This document shows positions 34,800-45,111 of a DNA stretch of 64,000 nt, piece by piece. A program made the translations under genes and the position numbers. The stretch is from Dermatemys mawii (Eukaryota; Chordata; Testudines; Dermatemydidae): the NCBI GenBank assembly GCA_007922305.1, contig ML677348.1:17437442-17501441 (forward strand). The letters run 5' to 3'. Positions within the stretch are counted from its first letter, which is position 1. Each line of letters opens with the position of its first letter. The notes under the pieces were generated by a model. That model saw nothing but the letters and a program-made list of their open reading frames with translations. It was not told where the DNA came from and ran no database searches.

Positions 34800-35740
34800 A
34801 GCACTTTAATCTGGGGACTACTTTCTCAACATCTGAGGGACTGAATAGTTTAGAGCAACTGGTCATTGGGTATAGACTCTTTCACTCCATCTCACCATTC
34901 CAATATAGTCCCAATGCACTGTTCCCTTTAAGCTGTGCACATACAAATCCTAAACCCCACGCATACGGCAAAACACCGCGCGCACAAAAATGTGCAAAGC
35001 AGCACAAAAATTTGCACAGAAGAAATTTTTTGCACACACGGCCTGTCAAAAATTAGAGGGAACGTTGTAAGATCATGACAAAAGTGTTACCATCTAATAG
35101 CTGTTCTGAGGCCTATCTGAAATGAGTTTGGTGGTCCTAGTCCAGTTTACAGTGGACAGTTGTCCCCATCACAAAACCACCAATAAAAAACTCCAAACAA
35201 ATACCTATTGTACAGCACTTTTCATATTTAGATCTCAGAGTGCTTAACTAAGTGAGGTAAACATCATTATCTCATTTTTACAGATGGGAAAATAGATGGT
35301 CAATCATCCTCCTTTTGTCAGTATTAAATGGATTCCAAGAGCTTTGAGTTTAACAACCCTCTGACCTGGTCCTTGCGAAAGAAGAATGGGGAAGGATAAG
35401 CAACATTCAGCAAGAAAAGCTGTCCTGCAGCTTTCTGAATGGACAACATACAGCTGCTCACTGTGTTGTGACCAGATGCTCATAGAAGACAGAAGTGTAA
35501 TGAGCAAGCTGGGCCCTAGTTAGCCATATATCATCATAACTCTGAGCTTAGAAAACAAATTAAATTGTTGGATTTTTTAAAAAAATGAAAGTTAACCAGA
35601 AAAAAAATCATGAAACATTCCACAGGAAAATATTTTCCAAGGAAAAAATAATTCTATTAAAAATTTTCTGACTCTCCTACATCCCAGATTTTTTCCTGTG
35701 CTAAATCTTAACTACTGTGATCCTTACAATTAAGATATTA
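34800..35740 (-). repeat. unclassified ~0.8-kb repeat, copy B of an inverted pair
   Basis: This is the reverse-complement partner of 27507-28333. Removing the 151-bp MITE inserted at 34917-35067 leaves about 790 bases, close to copy A. Identity by eye is roughly 70-75% with many small indels, so the duplication is old. The spacing between copies is about 6.5 kb. Confidence 0.75.
34917..35067 (+). mobile_element. 151-bp hAT-type MITE inside repeat copy B
   Basis: It starts CACTGTTCCCTTTAA and ends TTAGAGGGAACGTTG, an imperfect inverted pair of the CAGTGTTCCCTCTAA type. It is absent from the matching point in copy A (near 28216), so the empty site is visible. The interior is rich in 'tgcaca' motifs. 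The target duplication is not clear. Confidence 0.75.
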
Positions 35741-35881
35741 GTAGGTTCATGGGTGTTCGTCTGCCTTTATACTGGGGAAACAATGCCGTGTAAATAAAAA
35801 TGTCTGACTTTTCATCAGTCACACATGCAGATACAGCAAATGAGCTTAAAACCCAAGAATCTGTATACTTCTGCAGCACTA

Positions 35882-36176
35882 CTGCTATGTCTACACTAGC
35901 ATTTTTTTTCAGAGTAACTTACGTCGCTCAGAGGTGAGAAAAAATACCACTGAGCGAGATATGTTACACTCACAGAAGCACCAGTGTGGAGAGCGCTATG
36001 TCAGTGGGAGACACTCTCCTGCGGAGATAGCTACCACTGCTCATTGTGGGGTGGTTAATTATGTCAACAGGACAGCTATCTCCCATCAGCATAGAGCAGC
36101 TGCACAGGGGATCTTACAGCAGAGCAGCTGCATTGGTAGAGCTGTGCTGCTGTAAGCTATCTAGTGTAGACACGGC
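35882..36176 (-). mobile_element. Harbinger-type MITE (about 295 bp)
   Basis: Ends CTATGTCTACACTAG and the inverted CTAGTGTAGACACGG bound it. The interior has 'ttacgtcgctcagaggtgag', 'agcgctatgtcagtgggag' and 'gacagctatctccc', the typical layout of a turtle Harbinger MITE. No coding potential; exact ends uncertain. Confidence 0.7.
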
Positions 36177-36257
36177 CTAACAATAGTCATAATGAAGAGT
36201 GGTGCACATATCCATTTTTACTTGCAAGGGCCACCCCAGAGAACAGAGTGATACACA

Positions 36258-36563
36258 CATAGGCACCAACTTTTCTTGGCACCAGGGGGTGCTTATACCT
36301 CCTCCCGCCCCCACCCCAACTCCTCCCCTCCCTGCCTCTATTGGACCCCTTCCCAAATCCCCGCCCGGGCCCCGCCTCCTCCCCTGAGCACACCGCATTC
36401 CCCTTCCTTCCCCCTCCCTCCCAGGCTTGCCACATGAAACAGCTGTTTTGTGGCGCAAGCACTGGGAGTGGGGAGAAGCAGGATGTGGCGGCATGCTCAG
36501 GGGAGAAGGTGGAGTGGAGGTGAGCTGGGGTGGGGCAGAGCACCCATGGAGTCAGTCCCTAGA
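36258..36563 (+). mobile_element. 306-bp hAT-type MITE, CATAGGCACCAACT family
   Basis: It begins CATAGGCACCAACTTTTC and ends in a diverged inverse GAGTCAGTCCCTAGA. GATACACA flanks it exactly (36250-36257 and 36564-36571). The C-rich interior (36300-36420) gives long spurious frames on both strands. Confidence 0.78.
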
Positions 36564-36571
36564 GATACACA

Positions 36572-37764
36572 CCCAGGTAATCACATCCACATACAATTCT
36601 TTGCTTTTGGTCGTGCTGAAATTTGAAAGTTCTCTCTTCTCAAGCCTGGCGCAGTGGAAAGAAGCCCATTACAAGTGTATTTATTAAGGCCTTTGGGGAA
36701 ACTTGCACACTGCTTTGCTTCTTGACAGTGCTATTAGCTCTCACAGAGGTGAAAGGCTGACAGCACTGGCTGGAAACAGGCACAGCTCAAGCAGATTCCA
36801 CAAAGATACAAGGCTTCAGAACTTTGGACACTAAGAGAGACGTCTGATTGGCTGTTAATGATGTCAGAGCAAGCCCTAAACCATTAATCCACAGTAAATG
36901 CAAAGGAGGGACCTTTATTCTCCATTTCCCTCCAAATTTCAATTTCATAATAGGAACCCAATACCTCAGCCAGTGCATTTCTGGGAGATTATTACAGTGA
37001 GCAGGTGGTTAAAGCCTTCCAGACTTTGGCACCATGCCACACAACACCCTCCCCCGCCATTGTACACTAATCCCCTTCCCCTCAAGCCGGCCAAGCAACT
37101 TGTCTGTCTGATTATTTTTTTACAAAAAAAGGGTTTAAAAATAAAGGTGAGTGCAGCAATCTGCTTCCTCCTGCTTCATAATCATTTTACATTTCTCATA
37201 ACAAAGAATACCAGCAGTTTATTACTCTTTCACCATGAACCAGGAATCCTATACCCAAACCCCGAACTTTCTAGCTAGAAAAACAGCCTGGGGGTGAAAG
37301 AACTAGAGTACATTTTTCCCTTTTCAGTTTCAGGTCTATTAAGCAAACAAAAACAGCTCCAACCAACACAGTGGGGAAAAATGAACTTTAATATTTCTTA
37401 AGATAAAAGGACATTGTTGTAGGGGCTTCCTTCCCTCCCCCACACCAGGCTGAAGAAAATAAAACTCTACTTGGCCTCAGAAATTGCTAAAGTGGAGTAT
37501 GGCAAAGTCCTTTGTGCATCTAATAGCTGAATCTGCTTCATCAACTTCAGTGGGAAACTGTCCCATTCTCTTGAATGGAAGCAGGAGAAGGACCCAAACA
37601 AAAGGTTTTCCTCTTAGAAATACAGGTTAGCAATGCATCTTCCGATGGCTTGGCTTTAGTTCCAAGCTATCAGACTCCCTCATGTTCTCTGTACAAAGGC
37701 ACTTGTGTTAGAACAGTGCCAGGGCATTCTGCTGGTGTATTGTTATGAAAAGTCTTCTCAGAGC
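36572..37764. other. unannotated sequence
   Basis: No recognisable gene or repeat. The frame at 36898-37278 (126 codons) has no known domain. Confidence 0.45.
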
Positions 37765-38612
37765 TTTCACAGAATCACAAAAATGTAGGGATCTACTCCA
37801 TCTCCCCATGTTGAGGTGGGATTCAGTATACCTAGACCATCCCTGACAGGTGTTGTCTAACCCAATGGTTCTCAAACTGAGGATGGGGACCCCAAAGTGG
37901 GTCATGACCCTTTTTAATGGGGTCATCAAGGCCGGTGTTAGACTTGCTGAGGTCTTGGGTGGTGGGGTCAGGCTCTGCCCCTCCCCCACCACCACCAGCC
38001 AACATCATTAGTAATTTTTGTTGTCAGAAGGGGGTCGCAATGCAATGAAGTTCGAGAACCGCTGCTAAAAACCTCCAATGATGGGGATTCCACAATTTCC
38101 CTAATTAACCTGTTCCAGTGCTTAACTATCCTAAGAGATTTTTTCCTAATATCTAACCTAAATCTCCCTTGCTGCAAATTATGCTAATTATGTCATGTCC
38201 TACCCTTGGTGAACACCGAGAACAACTGATCACCATTCTCTTGATAAGAACCCTTAATATATTTCAGGACTTCTTATTTCCACCTCAGACTTCTTTTCTC
38301 TAGATTAAACATGCCCATTTCTTTCAACCTTTCCTCATAGATCATGTTTTCTCAACTTATCACTTGTGTTGCTCTCCTCTGGACTCTATCCATTTTGTTC
38401 ATGTCTTTTTTTTAAACTGTGGTGCCCAAAACTGGATACACTACTTCAGCTTAGGCCACAACAGTGCCAAAGAGAGAGAACAATTATCTCTAAGGTCTTA
38501 CATCTGACACTTGTGTTACTATATCCCAGAATGACATTTGTGTTTTTCAAAACAGTGTTACACTGTTGACTCATTCAATTTGTGATCCACTGCAGCCCCC
38601 AGATTTTTTTTT
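37765..38612 (-). pseudogene. CR1 LINE 3' portion, piece 1 (split by two insertions)
   Basis: Read on the minus strand, it runs from the region matching 'tctgggggctgcagtggatcac' through the C-terminal ORF2 part (VQRRAT-like, MIYEERLKEMGMFNLEKRS-like) to the 3' end near 37765 with CACAGAATCA. It is interrupted by a MITE at 37863-38064. The 5' continuation lies at 39660-39806, beyond a 1.04-kb insertion. Stops are present. Confidence 0.82.
37863..38064 (-). mobile_element. 202-bp hAT MITE nested in the CR1
   Basis: Ends CAATGGTTCTCAAACT and the inverse GTTCGAGAACCGCTG bound it. CR1 sequence continues on both sides (GTCTAACC before, AAAAACCTCCAATGATGG after), which fixes the boundaries within a few bases. 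The target duplication has eroded. Confidence 0.8.
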
Positions 38613-38616
38613 CATA

Positions 38617-39659
38617 TGTAATCACACCTGGATGACACCCACAAGGCAAAATGCTTCCAGTCTAAATAGCAGCAGGCTGTAAAGGGCCCATTCAGGGTAA
38701 TGGGCCATCAGGGAAAACAACAGGCCTTAGGAAAAGCTTATCCCCACAACTGGTGAGCCTTCCTGTGGACATTTTGGCTAGCCTGTATGTAATAGCTGCT
38801 ATGACTCTGCAAGGACATGTGACCAGGCCACATGACTCTGGACTCCATTTTGGGATGTCTGTATTTTCTACAAATTGTTCTGGGAACCAAGTTTAAAAAA
38901 AAAAGGCTTCCTGCCCTATGCCAAAGGTATAGAATGCCAGGAGTGACATGATGTATTGTTCTTCACTCCCCACAACTGAAAACTCAGGAGATGCTGCAAA
39001 AGAAAAGGACTTGGAACGGGAGTAGGGAGCCAAAGCTGCAAAGCAAGTGCAGCTTGTGCCTTGAGACTCTGCAAGTCTGCTTGTATCATCTGTCAAAGTG
39101 ACCGACTATTACTTCTATTGTTCAATCCTATCCTTCTAGTATGTTAAGGTAAGTTTGCTTTTTTGTTTATTTACTAGGTAATCTGCTTTGATCTGTTTGC
39201 TATCACTTAAAATCAATCTTTTTGTAGTTAATAAACTTATTTTATGTTTTAATCTAAACCAGTGAATTTGGAGTGATGTGTTTGGAAATCTTAGCTCAAG
39301 GGGCAAAGGCTATTGCATTTCCTCTCCACATGGAGGGGGAGGCGAACTGGATAATAAATTCATATTATTTGGGGTTCTGACCAGGTCAGGACAGTACAGC
39401 TCTGGGGTCCTATGTTGGAAAAATGGTGGTTATTTTGGCAGTAGCCTCTCTAGTGTTGGTTCATGCAGTGGCTGGTCAGCTTGCATGTTACTGCAGCTGG
39501 GTGTGTCCCCACCTGTGTGAATTCTGATGGAAGTGTAGGAGCGGGAGCGGGTCTACAGCTTGTCACAGAAGCACAGTGTGAGAAGGAGCCCAGGCAGGTG
39601 AGTCAAAGAGCTCAGTGGTACCCAGTTTCCAGGTGGCATCTTTGGCGGAACCTGTCACA
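38617..39659 (+). mobile_element. probable solo LTR (1.04 kb) inserted in the CR1
   Basis: It starts TGTAATCACACC and ends CCTGTCACA, the TG...CA layout of a retroviral-type LTR, and separates two adjoining parts of one minus-strand CR1. Inside are a region ending TTAATAAACTTATTTTATG (AATAAA signal near 39232) and a GC-richer tail, resembling an LTR common in turtles. No gag, pol or env sequence and no partner LTR are present, so the internal part was probably lost by LTR-LTR recombination. Expected 4-6-bp target duplications are not evident. Confidence 0.6.
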
Positions 39660-39806
39660 ACTACCACCTCGCCAGCAATCCTCTATTTGGTAGTTGTGCA
39701 GTTGGCTTGTTTCCTCCCTAAGTGTAGTACTTTGCACTTGTCTTTATTCAATTTTAAATTTATTGATTTCAGCTCAATTCTTCACTTATTAAGATCATTT
39801 TAAATT
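39660..39806 (-). pseudogene. CR1 LINE, piece 2 of the split copy
   Basis: On the minus strand it reads 'aataaagacaagtgcaaagt' and 'ctacacttagggaggaaac', the CR1 segment that directly precedes the part found at 38612. It stops at 39806, where a palindrome joins it to another CR1 in the opposite orientation. Confidence 0.75.
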
Positions 39807-39824
39807 CTAATTTAAAATGATCTT
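39791..39824. repeat. perfect 16-bp inverted repeat with 2-bp spacer at a CR1-CR1 junction
   Basis: AAGATCATTTTAAATT is followed by CT and then its exact reverse complement. The left arm belongs to the minus-strand CR1 and the right arm leads into the plus-strand CR1. It marks the joining point of the two copies and could form a small hairpin. Confidence 0.9.
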
Positions 39825-40865
39825 GATAAATGAAAATTTTAAAATCAATGGCTCCATGTCTAGTTGGCAGCCAGTATCAAGCGGAGTGCCCCAAGGGTCG
39901 GTCCTGGGGCCAGTTTTATTCAATATCATCATTAATGATCTGGAGGATGGTCTGGACTGCACCCTCAACAAGTTTGCAGATAACTCTAAACTGGAAGGCA
40001 TGGTAGATAGGTTGGAGGGGTAGGGACAGGATACAGAGGAACCTAGACAAATTAGAGGATTGGCCAAAAGAAATCTGATGAGGTTCAACAAGGACAAACA
40101 CAGAGTCCTGCACTTAGAACAGAAGAATCCCAGGCACCGCTACAGACTAGGGACTGAATGGCTAGGCATCACTTCTGCAGAAAAGGACGTAGGGGTTACA
40201 GTGGATGAGAAGCTGGATATGAGTCAACAGTGCGCCCTTGTTGCCCAGAAGACTAATGGCATTTTGGGCTGTAGAAATAGGAGCACTGCCAGCAAATCAA
40301 GGGACGTGATCATTCCCATCTATTTGGCATTAGTGAGGCCTCATCTGGAGTACTATGTCCAGTTTTTGGACCCACTCTACAAGGAGGATGTGGAAAAATT
40401 GGTAAGAGTCCAGCAGAGGGCAACAAAAATGATTAGGGGGCTGGAGCACACGACTTATGAGGAGAGGTTGAGGGAACTGGGTTTATTTAGTCTGCAGAAG
40501 AGAAGACTGAAGGGGGATTTGATAGCTGCTTTCCACTACCTGAAAGGGGGTTGCAAAGAGGATCGATTTAGACTGTTTTCAGTGGTATCAGATGACAGAA
40601 CAAGTAGTAATGGTCTCAAGTTGCAGTTGGGGAGGTTTAGGTTGGATATTAGGAAAAACTTTTTCACTAGGAGGCTGGTGAAGCACTGGAATGGATTACC
40701 TAGGGAGGTGGTAGAATCTCCTTCCTTAGAGGTTTTTACAGTGAGGCTTAAAAAAGCCCTGGCTGGGGTGATTTAGTTGGGGATTGGTCCTGCTTTGAGC
40801 AAGGGGTTGGACTAGATGACCTCCTGAGTTCCTTTCCAATCTTGATATTCTATGATTCTATTATT
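39825..40865 (+). pseudogene. CR1 LINE, 5'-truncated copy with long open frame
   Basis: It starts inside the reverse transcriptase: [22 protein letters not shown] (RT motif), [10 protein letters not shown] (the FADD loop with Asn at the last position), then [54 protein letters not shown] and [22 protein letters not shown] to a stop near 40774. It ends with the CR1 tail and ATTCTATGATTCTATTATTCT. A one-base gain near 40017 creates a TAG at 40021-40023 and a one-base loss near 40062 restores the frame, so 238 codons stay open. CR1 proteins copy their own RNA at the target; this copy cannot. Confidence 0.92.
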
Positions 40866-43190
40866 CTAATCCTGACCTAAAAAATGATTCCAACCCCTCC
40901 CCACTTTATGTGATATAGTGTACAAACTCTGTTATCCAAGTCGTTAATTAAAATATTGACTAGTACCAGATCCAGGACTGCATCAGAGCATCTGTTATGA
41001 GAGTGGAGTGTCCTTAATGGGTCAACAACACATAACTGTCAAACCCTGATGTGAATATTTCTGAGGGTGTTACCCAGAAATACAACATGTTTAAAATACA
41101 AGTACATAGCCAATATTCATAACTTCAGATACAAAGAGGATACATGGATTTTAACCATGATAATCATACTTGGTAGACTGTAACTTTTCTATTGGCACAT
41201 TACACAACACACTTTGTGCAACAGTTGTTGTAATTGTATAACGCCAGCAATATCAATGATATAAATGGTCATCTTTGATCATAGAGCATCACATACTTGT
41301 CCCCTGGTCAGGGACGATGGGCCAAAGACTCACATTGGCTTCAGTGGGATGTATCTCAACAGAATGCATGCAGCAAGATCTAGGTGCAAAGCTGAGAGTT
41401 AAAGGATGATGCTATAGCCCTCTCTCCAATTCCACTTACTCGTGGTGCAACAGAGTGGTAGGAGCCTAGAGCTGACCCAGCATTCTGGTCACTAAGTAGT
41501 AGCGACCCTCCTCTGGAGTGGACTTGATTGGGGGATGGGTGCTCAATGGCTTAATTAGGCAGGAGGCAGAGAAGCAGTCAACCCATAAGCTGAGAACAAT
41601 TAAAGAACAGGAAGGAAGTGCAAGGGGAAGAGGTTGACAGGGGCCAGGAGATGCAAAATTCCAGGATCATCAGGTCTTGACCTCTCCCTCACTGCAGAGT
41701 GGGCTAAGGGGGCAGTTTCCTTCCAGTCATATTTTGCTGCACACGGCTGAACTTTTCGGGGTGGAGGAACTTGCTAAATAACACATTGATGTTTATAAAC
41801 TCAAAAGCAGCCTGTCTGCTTGTGCTGGTCCAAAGGGCAGAGAAGGGAGCCTAAGTGGGCTTAAATCAAAAATTTTCATGCTATTTTAGTGAATCTCTTT
41901 CTCCAGGCAACAATTTCAACAGTGCCATATGTCTGTGTTCATTCTTCCAGGCCTCTCAGCCCCCTGCGTAGTGGACTAAAGAATTCTAAACATGTGTCTG
42001 CGGCTCTGTACAGGCACTGGTATGTCAGGACATACATTCGACGTGGGTGTACTGAGAGATATAGATGCCATATGGAAATAAATCTGACATATCTGGTAAG
42101 GGACCAACAAAACAGCAGAGAAATCTGTGCCCCTTGCGCTCCTAACGGAAAGAGCTATTTCTGTAAACTGTTTGGTTTGGCTTCGTTATTTTAACTGATC
42201 CTCTAAAATACAGACACAAACTCGTTATCACCAGAGACAGAGGGAACAGTTGCAATCAGTCCCCGCACAAAAGGGAGAGGTCATAAAGAGCTTCCCCAAC
42301 AACATCAAGGAAGTGCAGGGCCATGCTCCCAGCTATCATCCACTATGTCAGCTATTTTGGCTGGTCCCTTTCAGGACAAGAGGGACACTGCACCCTCTAC
42401 AAGTGCTCCCCCTACTGTTCCGGAGGCATCGTTCCTCCTCCTTGTATTTTATACTACAGCTTTATTCTGCACAACACATATCACAGTAATTGAATCCCTA
42501 ACACTTTATAGTGATCAGCTATTGTAATTATTTAAGGGGGGAAATAAGAAGTACAAGGAATAAAGCATTTCTGGGTGGATTATGAAAGGAGCTAGCGTGC
42601 AGATTTAGCACACAGATATGGTGAGGACAGTCATATCATATAAGTGGGTGGATGGACAGATGGATGGATTTGGCAGTATGGGAAGTATTGTCCCAATGGC
42701 AAGAGCCACAGAGAAGTTTCTAACACCAACACCTTGTCTACACGCAGAGCTTGTTTAGACAACATAGTACTAAAAATGCCTGCAGCCAGACTACCTGAGC
42801 AATCCCACCATTACTAATGACAAGTGGTGTTGCACCCATGATAGTGTTATTGTGGGAGATGTCCTTAAGATTTTCAGGGTAGACACAACCCAGAGGTGCT
42901 AAGATGGTCTGAACAGAGGTTGCTTCTCAAGGAGAGGAGAGAAGAAGGACCATGGAGGTGAGGTGGGCTATCAAAAATGCTTTACAAATGGAAAAGCTGT
43001 GTTTGCCTAAGCATTTCAGGATGAATTCCCACTCATTTCAGTGAGACTTTGTCTGAATAAAGAGTGCAAGGTTGGGCTGATGGAGGAACATTTTGAACTG
43101 AACGTGGAGCCTAAAGAGCTTCTTGAGGATGAGGGTGACTGGCCATGCTTCTTGATGCTGGAATGGCTGAAAGTTAAAACTAGACCAATT
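40866..43190. other. mostly unannotated sequence, possible MITE at 42735-42892
   Basis: About 42735-42892 ('ccttgtctacacgcagagc' to 'gggtagacacaaccc') looks like an eroded MITE with GTCTACAC-type ends. A GGAT/GGAC-rich stretch lies at about 42647-42669. The rest is unrecognised. Confidence 0.4.
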
Positions 43191-43410
43191 CACAGAATCA
43201 TACAAGATTAGGGTTGGAAGAGATCTCAGGAGGTCATCTAGTCCAATCCCTGCTCAAAGCAGAACCAACCCCAACTAAATCATCCCAGCCAGGGCTTTGT
43301 CAAGCTGGGCCTTAAAAACTTCCAAGAAAGGAGATTCCACCACCTCCCTAGGTAACCCATTCCAGTGCTTCACCAACCTCCAAGTGAAATAGTATCTTCC
43401 TATTTTCAGA
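43191..43410 (-). mobile_element. CR1 LINE 3' end (minus strand)
   Basis: It begins CACAGAATCATACAAGATTAG and carries 'gaggtcatctagtccaatcc' and 'gattccaccacctccctagg', the reverse complement of the CR1 3' coding end and 3' UTR. It is 5'-truncated at about 43410, where a CR1 of opposite orientation starts. Confidence 0.88.
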
Positions 43411-43645
43411 CGGGAAGTAAGACATACACTTTGAACAATGGGGGTAATTGACTATTGGAACAACTTTTCAAGGGTTGTGGTGGATTCTTCATGATCCGCA
43501 ATTTTGTAATCAAGATTGGATTTTTTTTTAAAAGACATGCTCTAGTTTGAACAGAAATTATTTCTGCGGCCCAAGTTATGCAGGCAATCAGACTACATGA
43601 TCACAATGGTACTTCTGGCTTCATAATCTCTGCATGGGAGAAGGC
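43411..43645 (+). mobile_element. CR1 LINE 3' end, different subfamily (plus strand)
   Basis: It contains 'ttggaacaacttttcaaggg', 'ggtggattcttcatgat', 'agacatgctctagt' and ends 'gactacatgatcacaatgg ... taatctctgc', a CR1 3' end of a subfamily distinct from its neighbour. It is also 5'-truncated, so the two copies meet 5' end to 5' end. Confidence 0.75.
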
Positions 43646-44089
43646 ACATAGCTGCATTCTCTGGGTGTGTTTGAGTCGATATCAGAGCCTTGTTCACTCT
43701 ATCATTTCTCTCTTGGGGATGGAAGAGGAGGAATAGGACCGGAGACCAAGAAGCGCTGCAGAGAATCTACAAACTACATCTTAAAGGGGAAATGCGTCTA
43801 ATCGTGCTCTATTGAAATCAGCAGCGTAGCAAGATGCTGACTGTAAAAGACAAACATTATAGCAGGGAGGCAGGAAAAAACAAATCCCAGTCCCACTGAG
43901 ACAGAGAAGAAAAAGGAAAGGAAAGTCAGGCAATGCCAAACCTAATCACAAAGTCTGAACCACCAGCCTCCAAGAAAGAGAGGAAAAGAAAACAAAGACA
44001 CAGAAACACATAACACAGGAATAAAAGTGAAATGTCATACACCAATCTGAAAATAAAAGGAAGTAAGAAATTGCACCTACCTCCTGCCA
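43646..44089. other. unannotated sequence
   Basis: Purine-rich patches; no gene or family recognised. Confidence 0.4.
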
Positions 44090-44340
44090 CACGCACTCTG
44101 GGCACGTCTGCGCTCGGAGCTGGAGGAGGCGGCTCCCGGCTCGGGAAGGCACACTCACCTCTAGCACACTACAAACAGTGTGGCCATGGCAGTCTGGGCA
44201 GCAGCCCGGGCTCGCCACCCTTAGTGCTCATCTGAGCGCCCTTGGCACGTACTCAGGACAGCTGGTCTGTCCCCCTGCTACAGCTACATGCTACTTTTAG
44301 TGTGATAGCTAGCTCAATGAGCGCTAGTGTGAGTATGTCT
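44090..44340. mobile_element. possible MITE with GTACGTCT / AGTATGTCT ends
   Basis: A GC-rich block from about CACGTCTGCGCTCGGAGC to GAGCGCTAGTGTGAGTATG, with 'ctcgggaaggcacactcacc' in the middle, resembles a turtle non-autonomous DNA element. Ends and target duplication are not secure. Confidence 0.45.
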
Positions 44341-44527
44341 CCTTGAGCAGGGAAATGGGGGTGCGATTCCAAGTGTTCACATACTCCTGGGTCTCTTTCC
44401 GTGGGTAATTACTTTGAAGTATACCATAGCTTTGTATTGGTAGAGTTGCAGCTGCCGGATACTCTCCCTTTGTACACTCTACCTGGACCAAATCCTGAAA
44501 ACCTGTATTCTTTGAAAGGCACGTCAA

Positions 44528-44985
44528 CGTTGCACATCACTGACAGAGGCACATAGGGCACCTGCAGCTATGTGCTGCAGTAAAAGGCAGGCTGTGTCCA
44601 CACTGTGTCCTGTATCTACACGTGACAATGAAAGGCTCTGGCAGCAGGGAGGGAAAAAGGAGAGGCTCAGACAGCTCCCTGCAGTGGGAAACAGCTCTGG
44701 CGCTTTTCCCCACTGCCCGAGCCTTTCCCTGCAGCAGAGAAAGATTTCAGCAGGTAGGCAGCGGGACACAACACTGCCTACAACAGCAATGTAGACCGAG
44801 GAGCAACTGCTTGGGTGTGGAGAGACCTGTGTACACTATGTACCCTAAGGGTCTGGTGTGTGTCTACTCTACTCGCTTACGCAGTGCCTCATTGACTACA
44901 CCGCTGTTTCTACCCCTGCGAAGGGGGCGCACATTGTGCGTACTCTACACACTAGTGTGAGATCTGTACAGCCTAGACATACCCC
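44528..44985. repeat. possible non-autonomous DNA element (about 0.45 kb)
   Basis: The block shows partial self-complementarity (GCAGCTATGTGCTGC near 44563) and several 'gtgtacact'/'tctacac' motifs, ending GCCTAGACATACCCC as many turtle MITEs do. Frames of about 112 codons inside overlap on both strands and are not taken as genes. Confidence 0.4.
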
Positions 44986-45111
44986 AAGTACTCAGGAAAG
45001 CATTGGCACTGAACGGAGATACTGAAGACAATGGGGCTGCACTTGGGCAGCCTTACACTGGGTAGTATGTAACTGTCTGATCAGCCCCATGGCAATGAGA
45101 TTACTCATGTG

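Noticed and set aside
36898..37278. 126-codon plus-strand frame
   Set aside because: No signal, domain or codon pattern; a chance frame in AT-rich DNA.
38617..39659. Complete endogenous retrovirus
   Set aside because: No coding sequence for viral proteins and no second LTR nearby; only a solo LTR-like block is supported.
39660..40865. CR1 twin-priming inversion
   Set aside because: Twin priming would give one 3' end with an inverted 5' part. Here both halves have their own 3' ends, so they are two insertions.
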